A DNA stretch of 64,000 bases from M3007 sp037445225 (GTDB lineage Bacteria > Bacteroidota > Bacteroidia > Chitinophagales > Saprospiraceae): contig JBBIKW010000012.1 in assembly GCA_037445225.1 (NCBI GenBank), positions 71,893-135,892 of the forward strand, read 5' to 3'. This document shows positions 8,720 through 17,349 of the stretch, piece by piece. A model generated the notes under the pieces. It did not search any database, had not been told where the DNA came from, and saw only the letters and a list, made by a program, of their open reading frames with translations. A program made the translations under genes and the position numbers. The stretch's first letter is position 1. Every line of letters starts with the position of its first letter.

Positions 8720-9772
8720 ATGACTTACCTACGGCCAAGTATCCGCCACCCAGAAAGTCCGCGCAATGCGTTAGGATATACGCGCCAGTACTACGAGGGC
8801 GCTCTGTCGACCCTATGTGCCGGTTGCGGCCACGACTCCATCAGTGGAGCGATTATTCAAGCCTGTTTCGAACTGGCTATCGAGCCGCACCGTGTCGCCA
8901 AGCTCTCGGGTATTGGGTGTTCTTCGAAGACGCCCACCTACTTTTTGGGCAATTCTCACGGCTTCAACTCCGTCCACGGGCGCATGCCCTCCGTGGCCAC
9001 CGGCGCCAACTTAGCCAACCGAGACCTCATCTACTTGGGTATTTCCGGCGATGGCGACACCGCCTCCATCGGCATGGGGCAATTTGCGCATGCCTTGCGG
9101 CGCAATCTCAACATCACCTATATCGTCATGAACAACGGCTGCTATGGGTTGACGAAAGGGCAGGACTCCGCCACCGCCGATGCCGGTTCTGTCAACAAAG
9201 CCGGTCAGGAGAACCCTTTTGCCGCCATCGACTTGGCGGGCTTGGCTATTGAGATGGGGGCCACCTTCGTCGCGCGCAGCTTTTCCGGCGACAAGGCGCA
9301 ATTGGTGCCGCTCATCAAGGCAGCCATATCGCACCAGGGATTTGCCCTCATCGACGTGTTGTCGCCCTGCGTCACCTTCAACAATAACGCCGGTTCGACC
9401 AAATCCTACGACTACGTCCGCGAGCACGTGGAGGCTACTGCGGCGATAGACTACATCCCTGAGAAGGCGGAGATTACGGCTCACTATGCGGAGGGATCGG
9501 CGCATGTGGTGACGCTGCACGACGGCTCATGCGTCGTCTTGCGCAAGCTCGACGCCTCCTGGGAGCCTACCGACCGCCTTTCGGCGATGAAACGCCTGCA
9601 CGAGGCGCGGCAGAAGGGCGAAATTCTGACCGGCCTCCTCTACGTAGAGCCCAACGGTCGCGACCTGCACGCCCTGCTGCACACTTCACACCGCCCGCTT
9701 AACGCCCTGCGCGAAGAAGATCTCTGTCCAGGGTCGGCCGCTTTAGAGCGCATCAACGCGGAAAATCGCTAA
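8720..9772 (+). CDS. korB: 2-oxoacid:ferredoxin oxidoreductase, beta (TPP-binding) subunit
   Basis: A 350-aa partner of the upstream gamma-alpha subunit. CAGCGH (Cys33, Cys36), GIGCSSK (Cys67) and SPCVTFNN supply the four cysteines that hold the single [4Fe-4S] cluster in this family. The TPP/Mg motif is GDGD at 110-113, followed by NLNITYIVMNN and YGLTKGQ. Together with the gamma-alpha subunit this completes a heterodimeric 2-oxoacid:ferredoxin oxidoreductase without a separate delta ferredoxin subunit. The missing ferredoxin role may be filled by the two 4Fe-4S motifs at the end of the operon's first gene, an inference from gene order. No clear terminator follows: the 126 bp to the next gene hold only a short GAGCG/CGCTC hairpin with no T run. 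Confidence 0.9.
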   Translation: MTYLRPSIRHPESPRNALGYTRQYYEGALSTLCAGCGHDSISGAIIQACFELAIEPHRVAKLSGIGCSSKTPTYFLGNSHGFNSVHGRMPSVATGANLANRDLIYLGISGDGDTASIGMGQFAHALRRNLNITYIVMNNGCYGLTKGQDSATADAGSVNKAGQENPFAAIDLAGLAIEMGATFVARSFSGDKAQLVPLIKAAISHQGFALIDVLSPCVTFNNNAGSTKSYDYVREHVEATAAIDYIPEKAEITAHYAEGSAHVVTLHDGSCVVLRKLDASWEPTDRLSAMKRLHEARQKGEILTGLLYVEPNGRDLHALLHTSHRPLNALREEDLCPGSAALERINAENR

Positions 9773-9898
9773 AGCCTCTCTTCTCCGCCCTTTCCGTAAC
9801 GTCTGGTAGAACATCGGTATTACTACTCGTGAAGACCTTCGGACGCCGATGCTCTCGCCGGAGCGCAGGGCGCTCTAGAATACTAAAACGGACGTGCT

Positions 9899-10669
9899 AT
9901 GGAAAGGAACCTTTCGCTTCGCCTCTCGTATTGGGCTAAGCACCACCGAGTGACGGCTGCAGGGCTGCTCATCCTCTGCAAAGTAATTGTGGGTGCGATA
10001 GGCTTTTACTCAGGTATAGCCATGGCATTAGGAGGATATACCTTTCCGGCGCCTGTAGTACCTGGGTTGCTGGTTGGCACAGCGCTGTACTTGCTGTGGG
10101 CATACCCTTCTAAGCGTCAAAAGCAGCGCTTGGGCCGCATGGCGTTCTATCGAAAGCAAAAGACAGCAGATGCCGCCTTAGCGCTTTTTGGCTTTGCCTT
10201 TTGGATGTATGTCGGAAATGCTGCACCCACATGGGTAACGCCAACACTGCCCACATCTACAGCCACAGTATCTGCCCACGCCACCGCTCTGGCTATAATA
10301 GAGCGGTTCAATGTCGCTAAAGACAAACTAGCCGAAAAGCACCAGATGCATCCCGCCGAGAAAAAGCACTTAGGAGCCCGCATGAAAGAATGGATAGGCA
10401 AACGGGCGCTCAAAAGCGCGCAGAGCGTTTCCAAATGGAAGCGAGCTTTTGGCGGTATGCCTCTATACGCCAAAATCTTGTTGACAGCCCTCGTTATAGG
10501 GTTATTTGTGGCGGGCGCTTATGGCGTTTTTGCGCTATCGTGCAGCCTTGCATGCAGCGGCATGGACGCCCTGGCTGTAGTAGTGGGTGTAGGAGGTGCT
10601 GCACTTCTTATTGCAGGGGCTACTTGGACTCTCTTAGAAATATGGCGAAAACGCAAGCCGTCTTCCTGA
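9899..10669 (+). CDS. Unrecognised integral membrane protein
   Basis: A 256-aa protein that I do not recognise. It has about five hydrophobic segments: residues ~18-48 (VTAAGLLILCKVIVGAIGFY), ~52-68 (VVPGLLVGTALYLLWAY), ~90-110 (ALALFGFAFWMYVG), ~190-215 (AKILLTALVIGLFVAGAYGV) and ~224-248. Between segments three and four lies a basic, helix-forming stretch of ~75 residues rich in Lys and Arg (KDKLAEKHQMHPAEKKHLGARM), likely cytoplasmic. The last loop holds CSLACSG. The gene is 126 bp after korB and ends 18 bp before the convergent stop of the NAD(P)-binding gene. It has no neighbour that suggests a function. The intact frame, start codon and membrane-protein composition argue that it is a real gene. 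Confidence 0.6.
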   Translation: MERNLSLRLSYWAKHHRVTAAGLLILCKVIVGAIGFYSGIAMALGGYTFPAPVVPGLLVGTALYLLWAYPSKRQKQRLGRMAFYRKQKTADAALALFGFAFWMYVGNAAPTWVTPTLPTSTATVSAHATALAIIERFNVAKDKLAEKHQMHPAEKKHLGARMKEWIGKRALKSAQSVSKWKRAFGGMPLYAKILLTALVIGLFVAGAYGVFALSCSLACSGMDALAVVVGVGGAALLIAGATWTLLEIWRKRKPSS

Positions 10670-10687
10670 GCGAGGAGGATGGCTGTC

Positions 10688-11323
10688 TTAGAAAAAATGC
10701 AGCTGCTCCGACTCGACGAAGTACACGCCTTTTAGGTCGGCATTTGCCAAGGCGATGAGGGCTCGTGCTACTTGTTTAGCGGATATCCCTTGGTATCGAG
10801 CGGGAATGAGCGGGCAAAAGAGGCGCTCTAAGCCGATGGCGATGCGTTCTCCCAAGCGAAACTCCGCACGTTGGCCCAACAGGAGCGAGGGGCGGGCGGA
10901 AATAAATGTTTCAAAACCTAAGGCCGCTATTTTTTCCTCTAATTCGCCTTTTATGCGCAGGTAGAAAGAGGCGGCGTGGGCGTTGGCGCCTACCGAGGAA
11001 ACCAGCAGGCATTGCCGAACGCCGTTGTGCGCAGCCATCTGTGCGATGCGGAAGGGATACTCTACGTCGATGCGGTATTGGGCTGCCTTCGAGCCGGCTT
11101 TGCGCAGGGTGGTGCCTAAGGCGCAAAAGAGGTCGTCGCCGCGGATGACGGTGGAGTCTGGGTGTTCGAAGTCGAAAACGATCTGCCTCAGCCGAGGATG
11201 TAGGAGCGGCGATGGGCGCCGCAAAAGGGCAGTCACGGAACCATAGCGCGGATCCTCTAGTAGCTGTTGAAGTAGGTGACTGCTCACCAGACCCGTAGCG
11301 CCAATGACGAGGGCTGTCTTCAC
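10688..11323 (-). CDS. NAD(P)H-binding oxidoreductase, HTATIP2/YbjT-like short Rossmann protein
   Basis: A 211-aa atypical short-chain dehydrogenase/reductase. The N-terminal dinucleotide motif is IGATGLVSSHLLQQLL. The usual form is GATGLVGxxLL, so one Gly has become Ser. It continues with DDLFCALGTTLRKAGSK, CLLVSSVGANAHAASFYLRI (the S...YxxxK-type region; here Y-L-R-I-K) and FISARPSLLLG. Proteins of this group (HTATIP2-like) are small Rossmann enzymes of mostly unknown substrate. The ATG at 11323 overlaps the last four bases of the RND permease gene upstream, so the two are translationally coupled. Whether they work together is not known. Confidence 0.75.
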   Translation of the reverse strand: MKTALVIGATGLVSSHLLQQLLEDPRYGSVTALLRRPSPLLHPRLRQIVFDFEHPDSTVIRGDDLFCALGTTLRKAGSKAAQYRIDVEYPFRIAQMAAHNGVRQCLLVSSVGANAHAASFYLRIKGELEEKIAALGFETFISARPSLLLGQRAEFRLGERIAIGLERLFCPLIPARYQGISAKQVARALIALANADLKGVYFVESEQLHFF

Positions 11324-14300
11324 GACACAAATTCGATAGGCTCTTTTTTATCCCACCCCAAGCGGACCAGCAGCCGGTCGAAGAGGGCGTACACTACCGG
11401 CACAAAGATAAGCGAAAGCACCATGGAGGAGCTGAGGCCGCCGATGATGGCCCACGCCAGGCCGACCTTCCACGCGGAGCCGGCGCTCGTAGAAAGCGCC
11501 AAAGGCAGCAGACCGATGATCATGGAGATATTCGTCATGAGAACCGGCCGAAAGCGCAATCGCGTCGCTTGCAACAGCGCCTGGGTCAGGCCCATGCCGC
11601 GCTGGCGGAGCTGGTTGGCAAAGTCGACGACCAGTATAGCGTTTTTCCCCACTAATCCGACTAACATGAGTAGCCCTAATCCGGTAAAAACGGTGAGGTT
11701 TTGCTGTGCCAAGGCCATGGCCAAGAAGGCGCCGATGACCGACAGCGGGATCGACAGCAGCACGACAAAGGGGTACATCCAGTTGTCGTAGAGCGCTACC
11801 ATAACTAAGTAGACCAATACCAGGGAGGTCCACAGCGCGAAGCTCATCGTGCCGATGCCCTGCTCTTGGCGCCGTAGGTCGCCGCCAAAGTGGAAGTGAG
11901 CACCCGGCGGAAGCGGAAGCGCCATCACCTTGGCTTTTACCTCCCGGGCCACCGTCCCTATGGATCGGCCGATGACAGAGGCGGAGAACTGGATGGAAGG
12001 CAGGCGATCGCGGCGCTCCAGACGGGTGGGGCCGAAGCTTTCGCGCACTTCGGCAAATTGGCGAATGGCCACTAAGGTGCCTATGGGCGTGGTCAGAGTT
12101 AGGTTGCGAATGTCCTCGGCGCTGCGGCGGTCAAAGGCGTCCAGCGATATGCGAATAGGATATTCGCGCGAGCCGTCGCGAAAGCGCGCATCGGTGTTGC
12201 CGCTGTAGGCCGTCTGGAGGGTCAGCCCTAATTGCGCCATGGTGAGCCCATACTCCGCCATCCGCTGTCGGTTGACGATGACCTGAACCTCGGGATTTCC
12301 CGTTTGGATGCTGGGAGTTATCTCTACGCAGCCCGGTACAGAGGCCATCGCGCGCATCACCGCATCCGACATGGCGAGCAGGCTATCTAAGTCGGGACCG
12401 TTGACCCGTACTTCGATGGGTGAAAAAGACAACCCCAAGATATCTACAGGGCTGACGCGAATTTGCGCGCCGACGATCTTCTCTTCTAACTCCAATTTGG
12501 CCTTCCGCGCAAAGATATCGGTAGTAAGGTGGCGGGGGCGGATAGGGTAGGGGGCGAGCTCTACCGCTATTTCTCCCACATAAGAAGCGCTTAGGCCAAA
12601 GGACCTGGTAGTGGTGCCTACAGTAGAGAAAAGCCGCACCACATACGGCTGTTGGCACAGCCACGCTTCGACTTCGCGCATGACCGCGTCGGTTTGCGAC
12701 AGCGATGCGGTCTTAGGCAACTCCACCTCTATGAGAAACTCACCGCGTTCGCCAGCATCGATGAAGGCACTTCCAATGAAGCCAGCGCTCACCAACCAGA
12801 TGGCGCCGCCAGTCAAGCCCAAAGCGATGAGTATCACTAAAGCCTTGTGGCGCCCGCGGCGCAATGCCCAGTGCAAGGCACGCACAAAGCCGCCGGCCAT
12901 CTTGTCGAGAAAAGCTTCAAAGCGCAGCACCAATCGCCCAGCCCAATTGCGCCCTTGAAACCGGTGCAACTTGCCTACGCGCGAAGCCAGCCAAGGCACC
13001 AACGTAAACGAGACAAAGAGCGACATCAGCGTGGCAACCAGCACCGTCATGCAAAACTGGCGCAACAGGTTGGGCACAATGCCGGTAGTGAAGATGATGG
13101 GCAAAAACACCACGACATCGACCAAAGTAATGCTGATGGCTGTAAAACCGATCTCTCGACGCCCATCGTAGGCGGCCTGCACGCGGTTTTTGCCCATCTC
13201 CAAATGGCGGTAGATGTTTTCGATGACCACGATGGCGTCGTCGACCAAGATGCCGATCGACAGCGACAGCCCCAACAGCGACATCATGTTGATCGAATAG
13301 CCCATCACTTTCATCATAACGAAGGTGCTGACGATAGAGGTGGGGATGGAGACCAACACGATGGCGGCATTGCGCAAGCTGTGCAAAAACAGAAGCATTA
13401 CCGCCGCCACCAGCACGACGGCCATAAGCAGGTCGTGGATGACGGCATCTGTGGCTTGGCGGATAAAGACGGTGCCGTCGGAAATAATTTCAAAGCGAAC
13501 GCCTTCGCGCCGATAGGACTGTTCCAGCTGGGCCATCTTATGCCGCAAGGCACGGCTCATCTCTACGGCGTTAGCGTCTCCCTGCTTGCGCACCTCTAAG
13601 GCCAGTACGGGCTCCCCGTTAAAGCGGCAAAAAACCTCGGGCTCTCGGCTGCCGTCTTCCACCTCAGCCACGTCGCTCAAGTAAATGAGCCCGCCTTGAC
13701 GCGAACGCCCTACGACCAGCTGGCGCAGCTCATCCAAAGTACCGATCTTGCCGCGCAGGCGAATGCGCATTTGCGTGTCGCCGCTGACGACTTTGCCGGT
13801 AGGAAATTCCAAGTTTGACGCTTGGATGACCTGTGCAATGTGCAACAGCGACAAGCCGTACTGTTCCAATCGATCGCGGCGGACATTGACTTTTACTTCG
13901 CGGGCCTCTCCGCCCAAGATGGTTATTTGAGCGACGCCGCGGATCTGCGCCATCTCCGGCAACAAGCGGTCTCTGACGACGTCGTAGAAAGCCGTTCCCG
14001 CCAAGTTGGAGCGAACGGCAATGCGCATGACGGGCAGTTCCGAAAAGGCAAACTTATTGACTACCGGGGGGCGCACCTCGCGAGGCAAGCCGGGCAAGAG
14101 CTGGTTGATGCGCCGCTGCAACTCCTGCACGGTCTTCTCTACATCGACCTCTGGGCTCAGCTCCAAGGCGATGAAGCATATCCCTTCGTTAGAACCCACT
14201 TGGATGAGCTGGACCCCCTCCGTAGACGCTACGGCATCTTCCAAGGGCCGCGCAACTGCATTTTCCACTTCGGCGGGCGATGCACCGGGGTATAGAGCGG

Positions 14301-14442
14301 AAATGGTGATGACTGGTGGGTCAAACTTGGGCACTAACTCGATGGGCAGGCTGAGATAGCTGGCCACGCCCATAAACGTCAGCACAGCAAAGACGACGAT
14401 GATGAGCGAGGGTCGGCGGATAGAGAGCGCTGTCAAATTCAT
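11320..14442 (-). CDS. RND family efflux transporter, permease subunit
   Basis: A 1040-aa inner-membrane permease of the AcrB/MexB/CusA-like RND superfamily, full length for the family. It starts with the classic N-terminal helix (LTALSIRRPSLIIVVFAVL). It contains the duplicated 6-TM halves and two large periplasmic loops, and the proton-relay region GILVDDAIVVIENIYRHLEMG in TM4 with the paired Asp near residue 400. The C-terminal half repeats the pattern (LVGKNAILVVDFANQLRQRG). Such pumps use the proton gradient to expel drugs, lipids or metals, usually with a periplasmic adaptor and an outer-membrane channel. Neither partner lies next to it here. A perfect -7 element (TAGTTTTG) is 30 nt upstream. 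The gene overlaps the following NAD(P)-binding gene by 4 bp. Confidence 0.92.
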   Translation of the reverse strand: MNLTALSIRRPSLIIVVFAVLTFMGVASYLSLPIELVPKFDPPVITISALYPGASPAEVENAVARPLEDAVASTEGVQLIQVGSNEGICFIALELSPEVDVEKTVQELQRRINQLLPGLPREVRPPVVNKFAFSELPVMRIAVRSNLAGTAFYDVVRDRLLPEMAQIRGVAQITILGGEAREVKVNVRRDRLEQYGLSLLHIAQVIQASNLEFPTGKVVSGDTQMRIRLRGKIGTLDELRQLVVGRSRQGGLIYLSDVAEVEDGSREPEVFCRFNGEPVLALEVRKQGDANAVEMSRALRHKMAQLEQSYRREGVRFEIISDGTVFIRQATDAVIHDLLMAVVLVAAVMLLFLHSLRNAAIVLVSIPTSIVSTFVMMKVMGYSINMMSLLGLSLSIGILVDDAIVVIENIYRHLEMGKNRVQAAYDGRREIGFTAISITLVDVVVFLPIIFTTGIVPNLLRQFCMTVLVATLMSLFVSFTLVPWLASRVGKLHRFQGRNWAGRLVLRFEAFLDKMAGGFVRALHWALRRGRHKALVILIALGLTGGAIWLVSAGFIGSAFIDAGERGEFLIEVELPKTASLSQTDAVMREVEAWLCQQPYVVRLFSTVGTTTRSFGLSASYVGEIAVELAPYPIRPRHLTTDIFARKAKLELEEKIVGAQIRVSPVDILGLSFSPIEVRVNGPDLDSLLAMSDAVMRAMASVPGCVEITPSIQTGNPEVQVIVNRQRMAEYGLTMAQLGLTLQTAYSGNTDARFRDGSREYPIRISLDAFDRRSAEDIRNLTLTTPIGTLVAIRQFAEVRESFGPTRLERRDRLPSIQFSASVIGRSIGTVAREVKAKVMALPLPPGAHFHFGGDLRRQEQGIGTMSFALWTSLVLVYLVMVALYDNWMYPFVVLLSIPLSVIGAFLAMALAQQNLTVFTGLGLLMLVGLVGKNAILVVDFANQLRQRGMGLTQALLQATRLRFRPVLMTNISMIIGLLPLALSTSAGSAWKVGLAWAIIGGLSSSMVLSLIFVPVVYALFDRLLVRLGWDKKEPIEFVS

Positions 14443-14472
14443 GGCTGCTTACGCCAAAACGGCTTTGTGCGG

Positions 14473-14480
14473 CAAAACTA
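14473..14480 (-). promoter_or_regulatory. -7 promoter element TAnnTTTG
   Basis: TAGTTTTG on the minus strand, in the 47-bp gap between the queuosine-precursor transporter stop and the RND permease ATG at 14442 (30 nt away). It suggests the RND gene is transcribed on its own. Confidence 0.5.
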
Positions 14481-14489
14481 AGGCGCCGC

Positions 14490-15296
14490 CTATGCCTGTA
14501 CGGCTGCTGCTTTCATTTCGGCGGCCAGGGCTTCTCCCAAATAGCGCTCAATAGCCCAGTGCATCGCATAGATTACCGGCGTTAAGACAATGGCCATAAC
14601 ACCCTTGTATATGTAGTTGATGATGGATATGGCCAGCACTTGTGCGAAGGCGAGCTGTTGCCCGAGGTACAAGGCGATAAACACCACGACAAAGCTGTCG
14701 ATAAACTGCGAGATCAGCGTGCTGCCCGTGGCGCGCAACCAGATCTTGCGCTCTCCCGTGACGGCTTTGATGCGGTGAAAGACCGTGACATCGACGATTT
14801 GGGCGATAAGGAAGGCTACCAACGAGCCCACAATGATCCACAGGCTTTGCCCAAAAACGATGGCGTATGCCGCGTTGTAATCCGCCACTTGGGCGCGCAT
14901 GGCCGCTTGCTCTTCCGGCGTCCAGTTGGGTTTGATGTGGGCCGTCCGCCAAAACGCTGCTGGCTCCAGCTCCATGGCCATAAACAGCATCAGAAAGCCA
15001 TAGGCAATAAGTGCGGCCGTCAGGTAAGACAGCAGCCGGACACCGCGCCGCCCATAATATTCGTTTATGATGTCTGTCATTACGAACACTACTGGCCAAA
15101 GAAGTACGCCCGCCGTCAGCGTAAACGATAGGTTGGACTGCCCCAGCAGCGTCCAGCGCACTTCAGGCAGCCCTAAGGTGCGCTCTAAAGAAAACAGCTT
15201 GACCCCCATAAATTCGGCGATGAGGGCATTGGCCACAAAAAAACCGGAGAGCACCATCCACAGGCGGTTGGCTTTTGTCGAAAAAAAATCGCGCAT
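14490..15296 (-). CDS. yhhQ: Queuosine precursor transporter (YhhQ/DUF165 family)
   Basis: A 268-aa inner-membrane protein of the vitamin-uptake-like DUF165 family, which imports queuosine precursors (preQ0/preQ1) used to modify the tRNA wobble base. Diagnostic stretches are FVANALIAEFMGVKLFSL, VVFVMTDIINEYYGRRGVR, IVDVTVFHRIKAVTGE and LISQFIDSFVVVFIALYLGQ. About six membrane segments are visible. A loop near residues 115-135 (AAFWRTAHIKPNWTPEEQAA) is typical of the Bacteroidota branch. A one-mismatch -7 element (CACCTTTG) lies at 15325-15332, 28 nt upstream. The gene is divergent from the Hsp70 gene. Confidence 0.85.
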   Translation of the reverse strand: MRDFFSTKANRLWMVLSGFFVANALIAEFMGVKLFSLERTLGLPEVRWTLLGQSNLSFTLTAGVLLWPVVFVMTDIINEYYGRRGVRLLSYLTAALIAYGFLMLFMAMELEPAAFWRTAHIKPNWTPEEQAAMRAQVADYNAAYAIVFGQSLWIIVGSLVAFLIAQIVDVTVFHRIKAVTGERKIWLRATGSTLISQFIDSFVVVFIALYLGQQLAFAQVLAISIINYIYKGVMAIVLTPVIYAMHWAIERYLGEALAAEMKAAAVQA

Positions 15297-15409
15297 ACGT
15301 CAGTGTTGAAGCGTTCTTTGCGCACAAAGGTGCAAAAACGCTCCACAAACCAAAGAGAAGACATTTTGTTTCTATTGCCGTATCCAACACCTGTAGCCGT
15401 TGCTTTGAT

Positions 15410-17266
15410 ATGCCGCTAATTCCTATAAATATGCGCGAGGGCACCATCGCCCAACCGGAAGAAGTTATTGTGGGTATCGATTTGGGCACGACCAACAGCC
15501 TCGTCGCTTATGTAAAAGACGGGAAGCCCCACTGTGTTCGGGGAGCAGACGGACAGCGCGCGCTGGTTCCCTCTGTAGTGCACTTCACTCCTACGGGCGA
15601 GGTCGTCGTGGGCGATGCCGCGCGCGAAAAGCTGGTCTCCGATCCAGCAAACACTATCTACTCGGTGAAGCGGCTTATGGGCAAGTCGTATCGAGATGTA
15701 GCCGACTTGCAGGGCTTTTTAGGGTATCAGATCTTGGACGACGACACCAATGCCTTGGTCAAAATTCGCGTGCGCGACCGCTTTTTCACGCCAATTGAGC
15801 TCAGCGCTGAAATTTTGCGCGCCCTTCGGCGCCGCGTCGAGGCGGAGTTAGGGCGCCCGGTGACTAAGGCTGTCATTACCGTGCCGGCTTACTTCAACGA
15901 CAACCAGCGCCAGGCTACGCGCGACGCCGGGCGATTGGCCGGCTTGGACGTGTTGCGCATCGTCAACGAGCCTACCGCCGCTGCCTTGGCCTACGGCATC
16001 GGCCTCGACCCTACGCACGTGGAAACCATTGCCGTATACGACTTAGGTGGCGGGACGTTCGACATCTCCATCCTCCGCATCAGCGAGGGCATCTTCGAAG
16101 TGCTTGCGACCAACGGCGACACGTTTTTGGGCGGCGACGACTTCGACCGCGCGCTGATAGATCTCCTACTCCCTCAAATAGGTCTGTCGACACAAGCATT
16201 AGCAGACGACAAAACCCTCGGACAAGCGCTGCGCCTCCAGGCAGAGCACATCAAGAAAATGCTCTCCTCGGCCGACGTGTTCGAAGGCAACATCTTGGAT
16301 AAACCGGTGCGCATCGAGCGAGTAGCTTTCGAAAGCGCTATTGCGCCCTTAGTGCAGCGCACCCTCGACTGCTGTGCCAACGCTTTGCGCGATGCTCATC
16401 TTTCCGCTACCGACATCGAAAAGGTGGTGCTGGTGGGCGGCAGCACCCGCGTTCCTCTAGTCAAGCAGCAGGTAGCGGCGTTTTTCGGCCAAAAGCCGTA
16501 CGACTCGCTCGACCCGGATGAGGTGGTTGCTCTGGGCGCCGCCGTACAAGCCGACATCTTGGCCGGCAATCAAAAAGACCTTCTTCTGCTGGACGTCACC
16601 CCGCTGTCCTTGGGTATCGAGACGGTGGGTGGGCTCATGGACGTCCTCATCCCGCGCAATTCGAAGATCCCTATCCGCGCTACGCGCCAATACACTACCG
16701 GTGTGGACGGACAACAGAAGCTCAAAGTGGCTGTATACCAAGGGGAGCGCGATTTGGTGCAGCACAACCGAAAGCTCGGCGAATTCACCTTGAGCGGCAT
16801 TCCGCCCATGCCGGCAGGACTGCCTAAGATAGAGATTGCCTTCCTCATCAACGCCGATGGCATCCTCACGGTGCGCGCCCGCGAGTTGCGCTCGGGCGTC
16901 GAGCAGCAGATCGACATCCGACCGGCCTACGGCATCACCGAAGAGGAAATGGCACGCATGCTCATGGATAGCCTCACGCACGCGGAGGAAGATATGCGCA
17001 CGCGAGCCCTCTTGGAGGCGCGCAACGAAGCCCAAAGCCTACTGTTGGCGGGAAAGAAGTTTTTGAAGCAAAACGAGTACGACCTCTCCGAGGAAGAAAA
17101 ACGCCAAACTCAACTCTTACTGCAAGAGTTGGAGCAGGCCGCTCAAGGAGAGGACAAGGATGCCATACACGCCGCTATGCAGGTGCTCAACGAGTATACA
17201 GCGCCACTGGCACACCGCGCCATGGATGCTGTCCTGCGGGAAGCCGTGCGCGGTAAGAAAATTTGA
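15410..17266 (+). CDS. hscA: Hsp70-family chaperone, HscA-like
   Basis: A 618-aa Hsp70 (counted from ATG 15410). Upstream in-frame codons to 15275 lack homology and would overlap the divergent gene, so I exclude them. ATPase motifs are all present: GIDLGTTNSLVAYV, AVITVPAYFNDNQRQATRDA, RIVNEPTAAALAYGIG, VYDLGGGTFDISIL and VVLVGGSTRVPLVK. The substrate-binding domain (LLLLDVTPLSLGIETVGGLM) follows. Length and the N-terminal INMREG...EEVIVGIDLG form fit the Fe-S assembly chaperone HscA better than DnaK (shorter, no acidic GGM-type tail). HscA delivers Fe-S clusters from the IscU scaffold. No isc, hscB or fdx gene is adjacent, so the HscA assignment rests on sequence form only. Confidence 0.8.
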   Translation: MPLIPINMREGTIAQPEEVIVGIDLGTTNSLVAYVKDGKPHCVRGADGQRALVPSVVHFTPTGEVVVGDAAREKLVSDPANTIYSVKRLMGKSYRDVADLQGFLGYQILDDDTNALVKIRVRDRFFTPIELSAEILRALRRRVEAELGRPVTKAVITVPAYFNDNQRQATRDAGRLAGLDVLRIVNEPTAAALAYGIGLDPTHVETIAVYDLGGGTFDISILRISEGIFEVLATNGDTFLGGDDFDRALIDLLLPQIGLSTQALADDKTLGQALRLQAEHIKKMLSSADVFEGNILDKPVRIERVAFESAIAPLVQRTLDCCANALRDAHLSATDIEKVVLVGGSTRVPLVKQQVAAFFGQKPYDSLDPDEVVALGAAVQADILAGNQKDLLLLDVTPLSLGIETVGGLMDVLIPRNSKIPIRATRQYTTGVDGQQKLKVAVYQGERDLVQHNRKLGEFTLSGIPPMPAGLPKIEIAFLINADGILTVRARELRSGVEQQIDIRPAYGITEEEMARMLMDSLTHAEEDMRTRALLEARNEAQSLLLAGKKFLKQNEYDLSEEEKRQTQLLLQELEQAAQGEDKDAIHAAMQVLNEYTAPLAHRAMDAVLREAVRGKKI

Positions 17267-17349
17267 GGGAAGCAAGCAGCCATCTGCATCAGTCGAGCAT
17301 CGTCTATACTTACAACAGTCGTAACTAATTAACATCTACAGCCTTAACT

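Noticed and set aside
12847..13599. A 250-codon plus-strand frame opposite the RND permease
   Set aside because: It is His/Gln/Asp-rich noise from the opposite strand of conserved RND codons; the minus-strand permease is unmistakable.
15275..15409. N-terminal extension of the HscA-like protein from ATG 15275
   Set aside because: The extra 45 residues have no Hsp70 character and overlap the divergent transporter gene; ATG 15410 gives the normal N-terminus.
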